Shown here: positions 26,054 to 34,428 of the stretch, one piece after another
How positions within the stretch are numbered: position 1 is the stretch's first letter
How the letters are laid out: the number at the start of each line of letters is the position of its first letter
DNA from: Gemmobacter sp.
GTDB taxonomy: Bacteria > Pseudomonadota > Alphaproteobacteria > Rhodobacterales > Rhodobacteraceae
Direction: 5' to 3'
DNA: 64,000 bases
Assembly: GCF_034676705.1 (NCBI RefSeq)
Contig: NZ_JAUCBS010000005.1
Span: 287,747-351,746, forward strand
Made by a program: the position numbers and the translations under genes
The notes under the pieces: generated by a model
Database searches by the model: none
Told to the model about the DNA's origin: nothing
The model's input: the letters and a program-made list of their open reading frames with translations, nothing else

Positions 26054-27361
26054 CTAGCCGAATGTCGCCGGCAGGAACAGGATCAAGTCAGGCACTGCGA
26101 TGAACAGCACCACCAGGGCCAGATCCATCACCAGAAACCAGAAGATGCCCCGGAAGATCGCCGAGGTGCTGACAAGGTTGCCCACCACGCTTTTGATGAC
26201 GAACACGTTCATGCCGACGGGCGGGGTGATCATGCCGATCTCCAGCAGCTTGCACAGCAGCACCCCGAACCACAGCAGGGAAAACCCGGTTTCCCCGATG
26301 ATCGGCAGCACGATGGGCAGGGTCAGCAGCATGGCCCCGATCGGTTCCAGGAACATCCCCAGCAGCAGGTACAGCAGCACGATGCCGGTGATGATCACCA
26401 GCGGTTCCGCCCCCATCGACAGCACGGCCTGGCTTAGCCAGTCGCCGGTGCCCGACAGCGCCAGGAACCGCGTCAGCAGGCTGGCACCAATGCCGATGAT
26501 GATCAGCGCGGCGGTGGTGGTCACGGTTTCCAGGATGGAATCGGTGAACGCCCGCAGCGTCAGCGTGCGCTTGAAGGCGGCGATGATCGTGGCCAGCATG
26601 GCGCCGACCGCGCCGGCCTCGGTGGGTGTGAAGACGCCGGAAAACAGCCCGCCAAAGATGCCGATGACCAGCAGGATCACCGGCCATGTCTCTCTGAGCG
26701 CGGCCAGCTTTTCGGCAAAGGTCGCCTTTTCGTCCAGCGATGGCGCCAGCGAGGGGTCAAGTTTCACCCGGATCAGGATGACGATGATATAGCCGGCGGC
26801 GGTGATCAGCCCGGCGGCGATGCCGCCCAGAAACAGCCCCGTCACCGGCACCTGTGCGATGATGCCATACAGGATCAGGATGATCGACGGCGGGATCAGC
26901 GCCCCGATGGTGCCGGCCACCGCCAGCGTGCCGGTGGCAAGCTCGGGGTGATACCGCGCCTTGAGCATTTCGGGAATCGCGATCCGGCCCATGGTGGCCG
27001 AACAGGCCACCGACGATCCCGACACGGCGGCAAAGCCCGAGGCGCCGAACACCGCCGCAATCGCCAAGCCCCCCGGCAGGCCCGACAGCCATAGCCGCGC
27101 CGCATCGAACAACCCTTGCGTCAGCCGGGTATGATAGCAGATGAAGCCCAACAGCAGGAACATCGGCACGGAACTGAGGATCCAGTTGGCGGCGAACTGA
27201 TAGGGGATCACCCCAAGCGCCCCCCAGGCCACCCGCCACCCCATCAGCGCCCACAGCCCCGCGAAGGACACCGCCAGCAGCGCCACGCCAATCGGCATCC
27301 GCAGCGCGATCAGCACCAGAAGGCCGCCGAGGGCCAGCAATCCAAGCTCGACCCCGGTCAT
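26054..27361 (-). CDS. dctM: TRAP transporter large permease (DctM)
   Basis: The 435-residue membrane protein is almost entirely hydrophobic, with about twelve spans. It has the family motifs GASGFAAVSGSSVACSATMG near 115-135 and a repeat-related GVFTPTEAGAVGA segment in the second half. It forms the sodium-driven channel of a tripartite ATP-independent importer. The start overlaps the small-permease stop by 4 bases. The substrate is set by the binding protein encoded upstream at 28007-29146. Confidence 0.92.
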   Translation of the reverse strand: MTGVELGLLALGGLLVLIALRMPIGVALLAVSFAGLWALMGWRVAWGALGVIPYQFAANWILSSVPMFLLLGFICYHTRLTQGLFDAARLWLSGLPGGLAIAAVFGASGFAAVSGSSVACSATMGRIAIPEMLKARYHPELATGTLAVAGTIGALIPPSIILILYGIIAQVPVTGLFLGGIAAGLITAAGYIIVILIRVKLDPSLAPSLDEKATFAEKLAALRETWPVILLVIGIFGGLFSGVFTPTEAGAVGAMLATIIAAFKRTLTLRAFTDSILETVTTTAALIIIGIGASLLTRFLALSGTGDWLSQAVLSMGAEPLVIITGIVLLYLLLGMFLEPIGAMLLTLPIVLPIIGETGFSLLWFGVLLCKLLEIGMITPPVGMNVFVIKSVVGNLVSTSAIFRGIFWFLVMDLALVVLFIAVPDLILFLPATFG

Positions 27362-27870
27362 TGCGCGGCCTCCATGCGGGCCGACTGCCCGGTCAGATAG
27401 GCCAGGAACCGCAGCCCCAGCAGCAGCGCCATCAGCCCCGCGCCGATGGGCAGGGCGAAATAGCCCGGCCAGACGGCAATGGTTTCCGCCCCCTGCACCT
27501 GCGATGCGCCCAGCCGCATGGCCTTCAGCGCCTCCAGCCATGACCGCCAGGCCAGCAGGGCAATCACCGCGCCGGTGGCCAGATACATCCAGCCTTGCAG
27601 ATGGTGCTGCGCGCGGGCCGGCAGCCGGTCGGTGACGATTTCCACCGAGATATGCGCCCGCTGCGCCTCGGCATGGGCCAGCGGAACGAAGGTGGCGATG
27701 ACCATGTAGTAATAGGTCACCATGGTCAGCGTGCCCGGAAGCGGGCTGTTGAAGACATGGCGGAACAGCACGTCCAGGCTGACATGCACCATCATCAGCG
27801 CGATGGCACAGCCGCCCAGAATGGTGCCCAGCCGGGTAACGCCGGTCGCGGCGCGCCAGAGCATCTGCAT
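27358..27870 (-). CDS. dctQ: TRAP transporter small permease (DctQ)
   Basis: The 170-residue protein has four hydrophobic segments and the DctQ-type region around VSLDVLFRHVFNSPLPGTLTM, then HISVEIVTDRLP. The ATG at 27870 has an AAGGAAAT ribosome site; a longer frame from 27954 lies inside the hairpin region and is unlikely. It couples the large permease to the binding protein. It follows the binding-protein gene after 136 bases that contain a strong hairpin. Confidence 0.9.
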   Translation of the reverse strand: MQMLWRAATGVTRLGTILGGCAIALMMVHVSLDVLFRHVFNSPLPGTLTMVTYYYMVIATFVPLAHAEAQRAHISVEIVTDRLPARAQHHLQGWMYLATGAVIALLAWRSWLEALKAMRLGASQVQGAETIAVWPGYFALPIGAGLMALLLGLRFLAYLTGQSARMEAAQ

Positions 27871-27940
27871 GGGATTTCCTTGAAGGGTCGTCGGGAACTG
27901 GAGGGAGAGGGGGGGCGGTCGTCCTGGCGCCCCCCTCCCC

Positions 27941-27969
27941 CCTCCCCTCCCCACAAGGGGGAGGGGAGG
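27941..27969 (-). terminator. 12-bp hairpin between TRAP binding-protein and permease genes
   Basis: CCTCCCCTCCCC pairs perfectly with GGGGAGGGGAGG around ACAAG. It sits 38 bases after the binding-protein stop, upstream of the small permease. Its position fits an attenuator or mRNA-protecting stem that lets the binding protein be made in excess. Confidence 0.6.
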
Positions 27970-28006
27970 CGCCTTGCCCCCTGCCTGCCGGTGGGGGCCG
28001 GACGGG

Positions 28007-29146
28007 TTACAGGCCGTGTTTCGTCACGTCGACCTTGGAATACAATTCCGTCCAATAGACATCGGCCAGCTTGTCGGCGCTGTCGATCCCCTTGGTCAGA
28101 TCCACCCATTTTTCCAGCAACGGCTTGAAATCGGCGATCATTTCGGCCGCGCGGGGCACGCCCTTGGCCTTGGCGGTGTCCACCATGGCGGCCAGATCGG
28201 TTTCCACGAATGCCGCGCTGGCCTGCATCACGCCCGGATCCGCCTGATGCACCTGCACGCCGGCCGTCTTCACCTTGTCCAGCCCTGCCGCCTCGCCGGT
28301 CTGATAGGCCCAGGTGGCGGTCGCGCTGGCCTTGGCAACCGCCTTCAGCACCGCAGTCCGGTCGGCCGGGGACAGTTCGGTCCAACTGTCCTTGTTCATG
28401 TTCGACATCGACGCGACATAGACCCCGCCCGGTGCGCCCAGCGTGATGTGCTTGACCGAGGCGCCCATGCCAAAGTTCTGCACGTCGGGCACCGACAGGA
28501 TGATGCAGTCCAGCACGCCCTGCGCCAGCGCCTCCAACATCTCGTTGCCCGACATGGTGACCGGGGTGGCGCCCATGGCCTGGCTCCACCGGGCCCAGTT
28601 CGCCCCGCCGATCCGCAGCCGCGCGCCCTTCAGGTCGTCCATGGTGACCACGGGCTTGGTGCAGTTCAGCGCATACCCCGGGGTGCCCGCCGCGCCGGTA
28701 TAGACCTGGTTCTGCGCCGCGAATTCCGTGTTGCATTCCGGGCATTTGGTCAGCACGAATTCCGCCATGGCCCCGGCATAGGCCGGGCCTTCGACGCCCC
28801 GCGCCCCTTCGCCCATGGTGTTGAGCAGCATCGAGGCATCAAGGATCAGGTTGGTCGAGGGATATTCGGCGGTGAAATAGGTCGACATCACCGCGCCCAT
28901 GTCGGCCAGCCCTTCGGCCAGCCCGGCCGAGGTTTCGGCCATGTTCAGCAGCGACATCGGGAAGACCTTGGCCGTGACCGATCCGCCGGATTCGCTGGCA
29001 AGGGCGGCGGCAAACGCCTCGCCCCCCTGCACCAGATAGGATCCGGGCGGGTGGCCGATGGCATAGGTCAGTTCGCGGGCGCTGGATGCGGTGCCCAGCA
29101 GCAGCGCGGCGGTGCAGCCCAGCAGGGCGGTCTTGGTGAATGTCAT
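28007..29146 (-). CDS. TRAP transporter substrate-binding protein (DctP family)
   Basis: The 379-residue periplasmic protein has a Sec signal peptide (MTFTKTALLGCTAALLLG to about ASSA, residues 20-23). TRAP-type features include the LKGARLRIGGANWARWSQAMG region with the arginine that usually pairs with the substrate carboxylate. GGGAGGAT precedes the ATG at 29146. Two cysteines in KCPECN and one in ALNC may form a disulfide, which is unusual for DctP proteins. It follows the hydrolase gene and precedes both permeases. The cargo is probably the carboxylate or ketone processed by the divergent monooxygenase operon. Confidence 0.9.
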   Translation of the reverse strand: MTFTKTALLGCTAALLLGTASSARELTYAIGHPPGSYLVQGGEAFAAALASESGGSVTAKVFPMSLLNMAETSAGLAEGLADMGAVMSTYFTAEYPSTNLILDASMLLNTMGEGARGVEGPAYAGAMAEFVLTKCPECNTEFAAQNQVYTGAAGTPGYALNCTKPVVTMDDLKGARLRIGGANWARWSQAMGATPVTMSGNEMLEALAQGVLDCIILSVPDVQNFGMGASVKHITLGAPGGVYVASMSNMNKDSWTELSPADRTAVLKAVAKASATATWAYQTGEAAGLDKVKTAGVQVHQADPGVMQASAAFVETDLAAMVDTAKAKGVPRAAEMIADFKPLLEKWVDLTKGIDSADKLADVYWTELYSKVDVTKHGL

Positions 29147-29171
29147 CGTATCCTCCCAGTGATGACGGGTG

Positions 29172-30410
29172 TTATCGCGCCCAGAACCCGGACGCGGTGG
29201 TGCGGTAGCCAAGGCAGCGGTAGGCCGCATCGACCAGCGATTGCCCGCGGTCGTTCAGCAGCAGCCCGGCGCCCAGCCGGTTCATCGTGTAGCCAAGGGC
29301 CAGCCCGGCGGCCGGGTCGGCAAACCCCAGCGACCCGCCCATCCCGACATGGCCGAAGGCCTGCGCCCCGATGATCAGCCCGTCGCCGCCCCGGTTCGGG
29401 TGGCGGTTGTCCATGGCCAGCATGAAGCCGGGGCCGAACCGGGTGGGCGCGCGCAGCGTTTCGTCGCAATGGGTGGCGGCGGAGCAGGTGGCAAAGCCGG
29501 CGATCTGGTCGGGGGTCAGGCCCAGCCTTTCGCCCCCCTCGGCCAGGGCCGCGAACATCTGCGCCAGTGACCGGGCATTGCCCACGCCGCCTGCCGCGCC
29601 GATCTCGGCCGCGCGCCCCTCGGGCGTGTTCACCCCGCGTGTGGGCCAATCGCCAGAGTTGAAGACGAACAGGTTCGTCACCGTGCCCGGCGTTTTCGCG
29701 GCCGCCATGAAGGGGGTATCCGGCGCCCCTTTGGGCGGGCGGTGCGGGACCACCGGCGCCACGCGGGGTTCGATGGCGGCCGGCAATCCGATGTGGAAAT
29801 CCAGCCCCAGCGGCGCGGCGATATTGTCGGCAAAGAACGCGCCAAGGCTTTGCCCGGTCACCCTGCGCACCACCTCGGCCAGCAGAAAGCCATAGGTCAG
29901 CGCGTGATAGCCCTGCCGCGTGCCGGGGGTCCAGAACGGCGGTTCCGCCTCCAGCCGGGCGACCATATAGGGGGTGTCGGTCATGCAGTCGGGTTTCACC
30001 GGATCCCGCAGCGCAGGCAGGCCGATGGTGTGGTCCAGCATCATCCGCACCGTTCCGCCGGCTTGTGCGGCGCGCAGTTCGGGCCAGATCGCGGTCAGCG
30101 GCGCATCCAGATCCAGCGCGCCGCGTGCCGCCAGCAGGTGGATGCACAGCGCCGTTGCCGCCTTGGTGCAGGAAAACACCACATGCACGGTATCACGGTG
30201 CCATGGCGTGCCATCGGGGGCGGTCAGCCCACCCCACAGGTCCACCGCCAGCCGGCCATCCACCACCAGCGCCACCGAGGCGCCCAGTTCCCCGCGGTCG
30301 CGGAAGTTCCGGGCAAACGCCTTGGCCACCGGGGCAAAGCGTTCGTCGCAATGCCCTGATATCGCAAGTGTTTCCAACCCGCTGGCTGCGGGTGCCGTGA
30401 TGTGCTGCAC
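29172..30410 (-). CDS. Serine hydrolase of the class C beta-lactamase fold (esterase-like)
   Basis: The 412-residue protein has the catalytic SxxK motif S80-C-T-K83, a YxN-equivalent Y168 in GYHALTYG and a GHVGMGG segment replacing the KTG motif. These are features of EstB-type carboxylesterases rather than true beta-lactamases. No signal peptide is evident, so it should be cytoplasmic. It heads the TRAP operon and is divergent from a Baeyer-Villiger monooxygenase. Cleavage of the ester produced by that enzyme is the most economical role. Drug resistance is not suggested by the sequence. Confidence 0.85.
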   Translation of the reverse strand: MQHITAPAASGLETLAISGHCDERFAPVAKAFARNFRDRGELGASVALVVDGRLAVDLWGGLTAPDGTPWHRDTVHVVFSCTKAATALCIHLLAARGALDLDAPLTAIWPELRAAQAGGTVRMMLDHTIGLPALRDPVKPDCMTDTPYMVARLEAEPPFWTPGTRQGYHALTYGFLLAEVVRRVTGQSLGAFFADNIAAPLGLDFHIGLPAAIEPRVAPVVPHRPPKGAPDTPFMAAAKTPGTVTNLFVFNSGDWPTRGVNTPEGRAAEIGAAGGVGNARSLAQMFAALAEGGERLGLTPDQIAGFATCSAATHCDETLRAPTRFGPGFMLAMDNRHPNRGGDGLIIGAQAFGHVGMGGSLGFADPAAGLALGYTMNRLGAGLLLNDRGQSLVDAAYRCLGYRTTASGFWAR

Positions 30411-30493
30411 TGTGTCCGTCCTCCCGTAACACCGCCCTCCCGGCGGTGACGCTGCGTGCCGTGGGGTCTTTGCCGGGCCGCTCCAAATCCTGC

Positions 30494-30521
30494 TTGACAG
30501 GCGTGAACGACTGGCTAAATC
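30494..30521 (+). promoter_or_regulatory. Predicted sigma-70 promoter of the monooxygenase operon
   Basis: A consensus TTGACA (30494-30499), a 16-base spacer and TAAATC (30516-30521) lie about 130 bases before the monooxygenase start on the + strand. Paired AACGTT-type sites follow immediately downstream (30535-30564), where a repressor would block transcription. Confidence 0.6.
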
Positions 30522-30534
30522 CTACGTCTAAAGC

Positions 30535-30564
30535 AAACGTTTTAGCACGCTAGCGAGAACGTTT
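30535..30564. promoter_or_regulatory. Two AACGTTT sites two helical turns apart (putative operator)
   Basis: AAACGTTT (30535-30542) and GAACGTTT (30557-30564) are spaced 22 bases start to start. They therefore lie on the same face of the helix just downstream of the predicted -10. The first lies within a wider CTAAA-N8-TTTTAG symmetry. The local TetR regulator (25337-26017) is a candidate ligand-responsive binder. Confidence 0.45.
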
Positions 30565-30648
30565 CCGCCGGTCAAGTGGGAGAAGGCCGGCGGTGCAGCG
30601 ACGAAACGGGCAGGGCAACCCCAGGGTTTTCCTGCATGGGAGGACAGC

Positions 30649-32589
30649 ATGAACGACAAGGTCCAGCCGCTTGCGGCCGAGGATGCCCGCCGTCTGGCGG
30701 ATGGGGTGGCGCAGGCCAACATCCCCACCCTGCTGATGGTGCTGGTGCAGGCCACCGGCGATCTGAAATGGCTTGACGCGCCCTATCGGCCCCGCCGTGG
30801 CCGTGGGCTGGATGACAACGACAGCGGCGGCCTGCCCGAGGATATCCAGTCGGAAATCCGCGCCGCTGCCACCCGGGCTATCCTGGACATGCAGGCCGGC
30901 GCGCCGCTGGCGCTGCCCGAGCCGTCGCCCGACCTGCTGGCCCGGATGCTGACCGTTTCGATGGCCGAGGATGTGCCCGACAACTATGGCGAGAATATCG
31001 CCGCCGGGCTGGGCATCGGCCCCGATGCGCGGCGCCCGCAGCGGCTGAACACGCCCGAAGGGTTCCGGGTGCTGATCGTGGGCGCCGGCATTTCCGGCAT
31101 CTGCGCCGGCATCCGCCTGCAACAGGCGGGGATCCCGTTCGAGATTTGGGAAAAGGACGATGCGGTTGGCGGGACGTGGTATGAAAACCGCTATCCCGGC
31201 TGCGGGGTGGATACGCCCAACCACCTCTATTCCTTCAGCTTTGCCCGCAATGACTGGGAACATTACTTCGCCCTGCGGGACGAGCTTTATGCCTATTTCC
31301 GGGGCGTGGCCGAACAGAACGGCCTGATGGACCACATCACCCTGAACGCCAGGGTGGACAGCTGCCGCTGGGATGCGGCGGCGCAGGACTGGGTCGTCAG
31401 CATCTCGCGCGGGGGGCAGACGATCACCCGCCGGGCGAATGTGGTGATCTCGGGCGTGGGGGTGCTGAACATTCCTCAGGTGCCGCCCATCAAGGGGCTG
31501 GAGAGCTTCCCGGGCCTGTCCTTTCATACCGCGCATTGGCCGCAGGATCTGGATCTGACGGCCAAGCGCGTGGCGATCGTCGGCAATGGCGCCACGGCAA
31601 TGCAGGTCGTGCCGGCGATTGCCGACCAGACCGACCATCTGACGGTCTTTGCCCGGTCGAAACAATGGGCGGCGCCCTTTCCGCAGTTTCGCCAGCGCGT
31701 GCCCGATGCTGTTCGGTATCTGCTGACCACTGTGCCGCTGTATCAGGCGTGGTATCGCCAGCGGCTGGCCTGGACGTTCAACGACCGCATCCATCCGACC
31801 TTGCAAAAGGATCCCGACTGGCCGCATCCCGAACGGTCGCTGAACGCGGTGAACGACCGGCACCGCGAACAGTTCATCGACTATGTGAAGTCCGAACTGG
31901 GCGAGCGGCAGGACTTGCTGGACAAGGTGCTGCCGGACTTTCCGCCCTTTGGCAAACGGATGCTGCTGGACAACGGCTGGTATCGCACCGTCGCCCGCCC
32001 CGATGTGACGCTGGTGGCCGACCATCTGGCCGAGGTGCGGGGCGATGTGCTGATCGCCGGCGATGGCAGCGAACACCGGGCCGATGTGCTGATCCTGGCG
32101 ACCGGGTTCAAGGCGGCGGAAATCCTGTCGTCGATGGATGTGCAGGGCCGCGGCAACCGCCGCATTGCCGAGGTGTGGGATGGCGACGATGCCCGCGCCT
32201 ATCTGGGCACCACGGTGGCGGGGTTTCCGAACCTGTTCACCCTGCTGGGGCCGAACGTGGGGCTGGGCCATGGCGGCAGCATCATCGGATCCATCGAGAA
32301 CCAGATGGATTACGTGATGAACGCGCTGGCGCTGATGTTCGACCGGGGCGCCGCGGAACTGGAGGTGCGGCAGGACGTGCATGATGCCTACAACGCCCGC
32401 GTCGATGCGGCCCACGACCGCATGGTCTGGACCCATCGCGGCATGAGCAACTGGTATCGCAACAGCAAGGGCCGCGTGGTGGCCATTACCCCATGGCGCA
32501 ACGATGATTTCTGGCGGATGACCCGCCGGGCAGACCCGGCCGATTACATCCTGACCCCGCCGCGCAAGACGCAGGATCAGGTGGCCTGA
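30649..32589 (+). CDS. Flavin-dependent Baeyer-Villiger monooxygenase (HAPMO-like)
   Basis: The 646-residue protein has two Rossmann dinucleotide loops (GAGISG at 145-150 and GNGATA at 312-317). Between them is the Baeyer-Villiger fingerprint FPGLSFHTAHW (287-297), which fits FxGxxxHxxxW exactly. The roughly 135-residue N-terminal extension before the first Rossmann loop and the overall length match 4-hydroxyacetophenone monooxygenase rather than cyclohexanone monooxygenase (about 540 residues). The enzyme would use NADPH and O2 to turn a ketone into an ester. It leads an operon with two acyl-CoA synthetases and an alcohol-dehydrogenase-family enzyme, and an esterase is divergently encoded. 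The specific ketone is unknown. Confidence 0.9.
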   Translation: MNDKVQPLAAEDARRLADGVAQANIPTLLMVLVQATGDLKWLDAPYRPRRGRGLDDNDSGGLPEDIQSEIRAAATRAILDMQAGAPLALPEPSPDLLARMLTVSMAEDVPDNYGENIAAGLGIGPDARRPQRLNTPEGFRVLIVGAGISGICAGIRLQQAGIPFEIWEKDDAVGGTWYENRYPGCGVDTPNHLYSFSFARNDWEHYFALRDELYAYFRGVAEQNGLMDHITLNARVDSCRWDAAAQDWVVSISRGGQTITRRANVVISGVGVLNIPQVPPIKGLESFPGLSFHTAHWPQDLDLTAKRVAIVGNGATAMQVVPAIADQTDHLTVFARSKQWAAPFPQFRQRVPDAVRYLLTTVPLYQAWYRQRLAWTFNDRIHPTLQKDPDWPHPERSLNAVNDRHREQFIDYVKSELGERQDLLDKVLPDFPPFGKRMLLDNGWYRTVARPDVTLVADHLAEVRGDVLIAGDGSEHRADVLILATGFKAAEILSSMDVQGRGNRRIAEVWDGDDARAYLGTTVAGFPNLFTLLGPNVGLGHGGSIIGSIENQMDYVMNALALMFDRGAAELEVRQDVHDAYNARVDAAHDRMVWTHRGMSNWYRNSKGRVVAITPWRNDDFWRMTRRADPADYILTPPRKTQDQVA

Positions 32590-32630
32590 CCGGGCCGGAA
32601 CGCCGTATCAGCAGACCAACCCGCCGGGCG

Positions 32631-32649
32631 GCCCCGGCACCACCGGGGC
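32631..32649 (+). terminator. GC hairpin in the monooxygenase-ligase gap
   Basis: GCCCCGG pairs with CCGGGGC around CACCA, 42 bases after the monooxygenase stop. It may partly attenuate the operon. No T run follows. Confidence 0.4.
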
Positions 32650-32701
32650 AGCGAGGCCCCGCCGGCCCCGCCGCCCGCGTCAGGACCACAGGGAGGACCA
32701 C

Positions 32702-34348
32702 ATGTTCACCGTTGCCCCGTCGCCCACCGCGCCGGAAACCACCGATCCGCGCGTCCCCGCCCGCAACCGCGTGGTGACCCGCGACCTGATCGACCGTTTC
32801 GCGCAGGAAAAACCGCAGGCCACCGTCGTGACATTCGACGATACCGGCGAGGACTGGGACTATGCCCGGTTCCGCGACCTGATCGTGCAGACGGGCATCG
32901 GCCTGCAATCGCTGGGTGTCGCGCAGGGCGACCATGTGCTGGTGTTCGCCCCCAACAGCCGCGAACAGATCCGCATCTTCTTTGCGCTGAACTATATCGG
33001 CGCGGTCTATGTGCCGATCAACACCGCCTACAAGGGTCACCTGCTGGAGCATGTGATCAACGTCTCCGATGCGAAGCTGGCGGTGGTGCATGCCGCGCTG
33101 GTGGATCGGCTGGAGGGCATCGGCCTGCACCGGCTGGAACGGCTGCTGGTGGTGGGCGGCACGGTGGACAAGGCGCCACTGCCGGTGACCGCCTATGACG
33201 ACGCGCTGTTGCCCGCCTCCGGCACGCTGGCGCCGCTGGCGCGGCCGATCGAGCCCTGGGATCCCATGTCGATCATCTTCACCTCGGGCACGACGGGGCC
33301 GTCCAAGGGGGTGCTGTCGTCGTATCTCCATCTGTGGACGAACGCAGGCCCCGATACCTGGACCTTTGTCCGCGACGATGACCGCTATCTGATCAACTCG
33401 CCCATGTTCCATATCGGCGGCATGGGGCCGATGTATTGCATGCTGGCGCGCGGCGCCTCGTTCGCGATGGTGGATCGGTTCGATACCGCCACCTACTGGC
33501 AATCGGTGCGCAAGACCGGCTGCACCATCGGCTTTCTGCTGGGTGTCATGGCCACCTTCCTGGAAAAGGCCGCGCCGCAGCCCGATGATGCCGACAACTC
33601 GCTGCGGCTGGTGCTGATGGTGCCGCTGCCCGGTAATTCGGAGAGCTTTTCCAGGCGGTTCGGGGTGGATGTTCACACGATCTTCAACATGACCGAGATT
33701 TCCAGCCCGATCATATCCGACCCCAACCCCACCGTGCGCGGCACCTGCGGCAAGGCCCGCCCGGGGGTAGATGTGCGGCTGGTCGATGACAACGATTGCG
33801 AGGTGCCGGTGGGCAAGGTCGGCGAAATGCTGGTGCGCACCGACCGGCCCTGGGGCATGAACTCGGGCTACTACAAGAACGCCGAAGCCACGGCCAAGGC
33901 CTGGCGCAACGGCTGGTTCCATACCGGCGATGCCTTCATCCGGGACGAGGGCGGCAATTTCTTCTTTGTCGACCGCATGAAGGATGCCATCCGCCGGCGC
34001 GGCGAAAACATCTCCAGCTTCGAGGTGGAGGCCGAGGTGACCGCCCATCCCGACATATCCGAGGCGGCGGCGGTGGCCGTGCCGTCGGACATCGCCGAGG
34101 ATGACGTGATGGTCATCGTGGCACCCGTTGCAGGGCGCATGGTCGATCCGGCGCAGGTGATCGAATTCCTGCGGCCGCGCATGGCCTATTTCATGATCCC
34201 CCGCTATGTCCGCGTGCTGCCCGCGCTGCCCAAGACCCCCAGCAACAAGGTGCTGAAGCACGAATTGCGCGCCGAGGGCATCACGCCCGATACGTGGGAC
34301 CGCGAGGCCCATGGCATCCGCATCAAGGGCGAACGCTTCACCGCCTGA
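32702..34348 (+). CDS. AMP-dependent acyl-CoA synthetase (CaiC/FadD-like)
   Basis: The 548-residue ligase has the adenylation motif FTSGTTGPSKG, the FNMTEISSP segment, the hinge FFFVDRMKDAIRRRGENISSFEVE and a C-terminal lysine in PKTPSNKVLKHEL. These are all in the order of the ANL superfamily, closest in style to crotonobetaine/carnitine-CoA ligases (CaiC). An AGGGAGGA ribosome site precedes the ATG. It is the second gene of the Baeyer-Villiger operon and would activate the acid released by ester hydrolysis. Confidence 0.88.
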   Translation: MFTVAPSPTAPETTDPRVPARNRVVTRDLIDRFAQEKPQATVVTFDDTGEDWDYARFRDLIVQTGIGLQSLGVAQGDHVLVFAPNSREQIRIFFALNYIGAVYVPINTAYKGHLLEHVINVSDAKLAVVHAALVDRLEGIGLHRLERLLVVGGTVDKAPLPVTAYDDALLPASGTLAPLARPIEPWDPMSIIFTSGTTGPSKGVLSSYLHLWTNAGPDTWTFVRDDDRYLINSPMFHIGGMGPMYCMLARGASFAMVDRFDTATYWQSVRKTGCTIGFLLGVMATFLEKAAPQPDDADNSLRLVLMVPLPGNSESFSRRFGVDVHTIFNMTEISSPIISDPNPTVRGTCGKARPGVDVRLVDDNDCEVPVGKVGEMLVRTDRPWGMNSGYYKNAEATAKAWRNGWFHTGDAFIRDEGGNFFFVDRMKDAIRRRGENISSFEVEAEVTAHPDISEAAAVAVPSDIAEDDVMVIVAPVAGRMVDPAQVIEFLRPRMAYFMIPRYVRVLPALPKTPSNKVLKHELRAEGITPDTWDREAHGIRIKGERFTA

Positions 34349-34428
34349 TCCCCTTTCCGCGTTACCAACCCCCGGCCCGCGCGGCCGGGCCACCCCCGCA
34401 TGACCGTTCTTTGGGAGGAGACACGACC

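Noticed and set aside
29172..30410. Antibiotic-resistance beta-lactamase
   Set aside because: The KTG motif is replaced by a GHVGMGG segment, there is no signal peptide, and the context is a catabolic operon, so an esterase is more likely.
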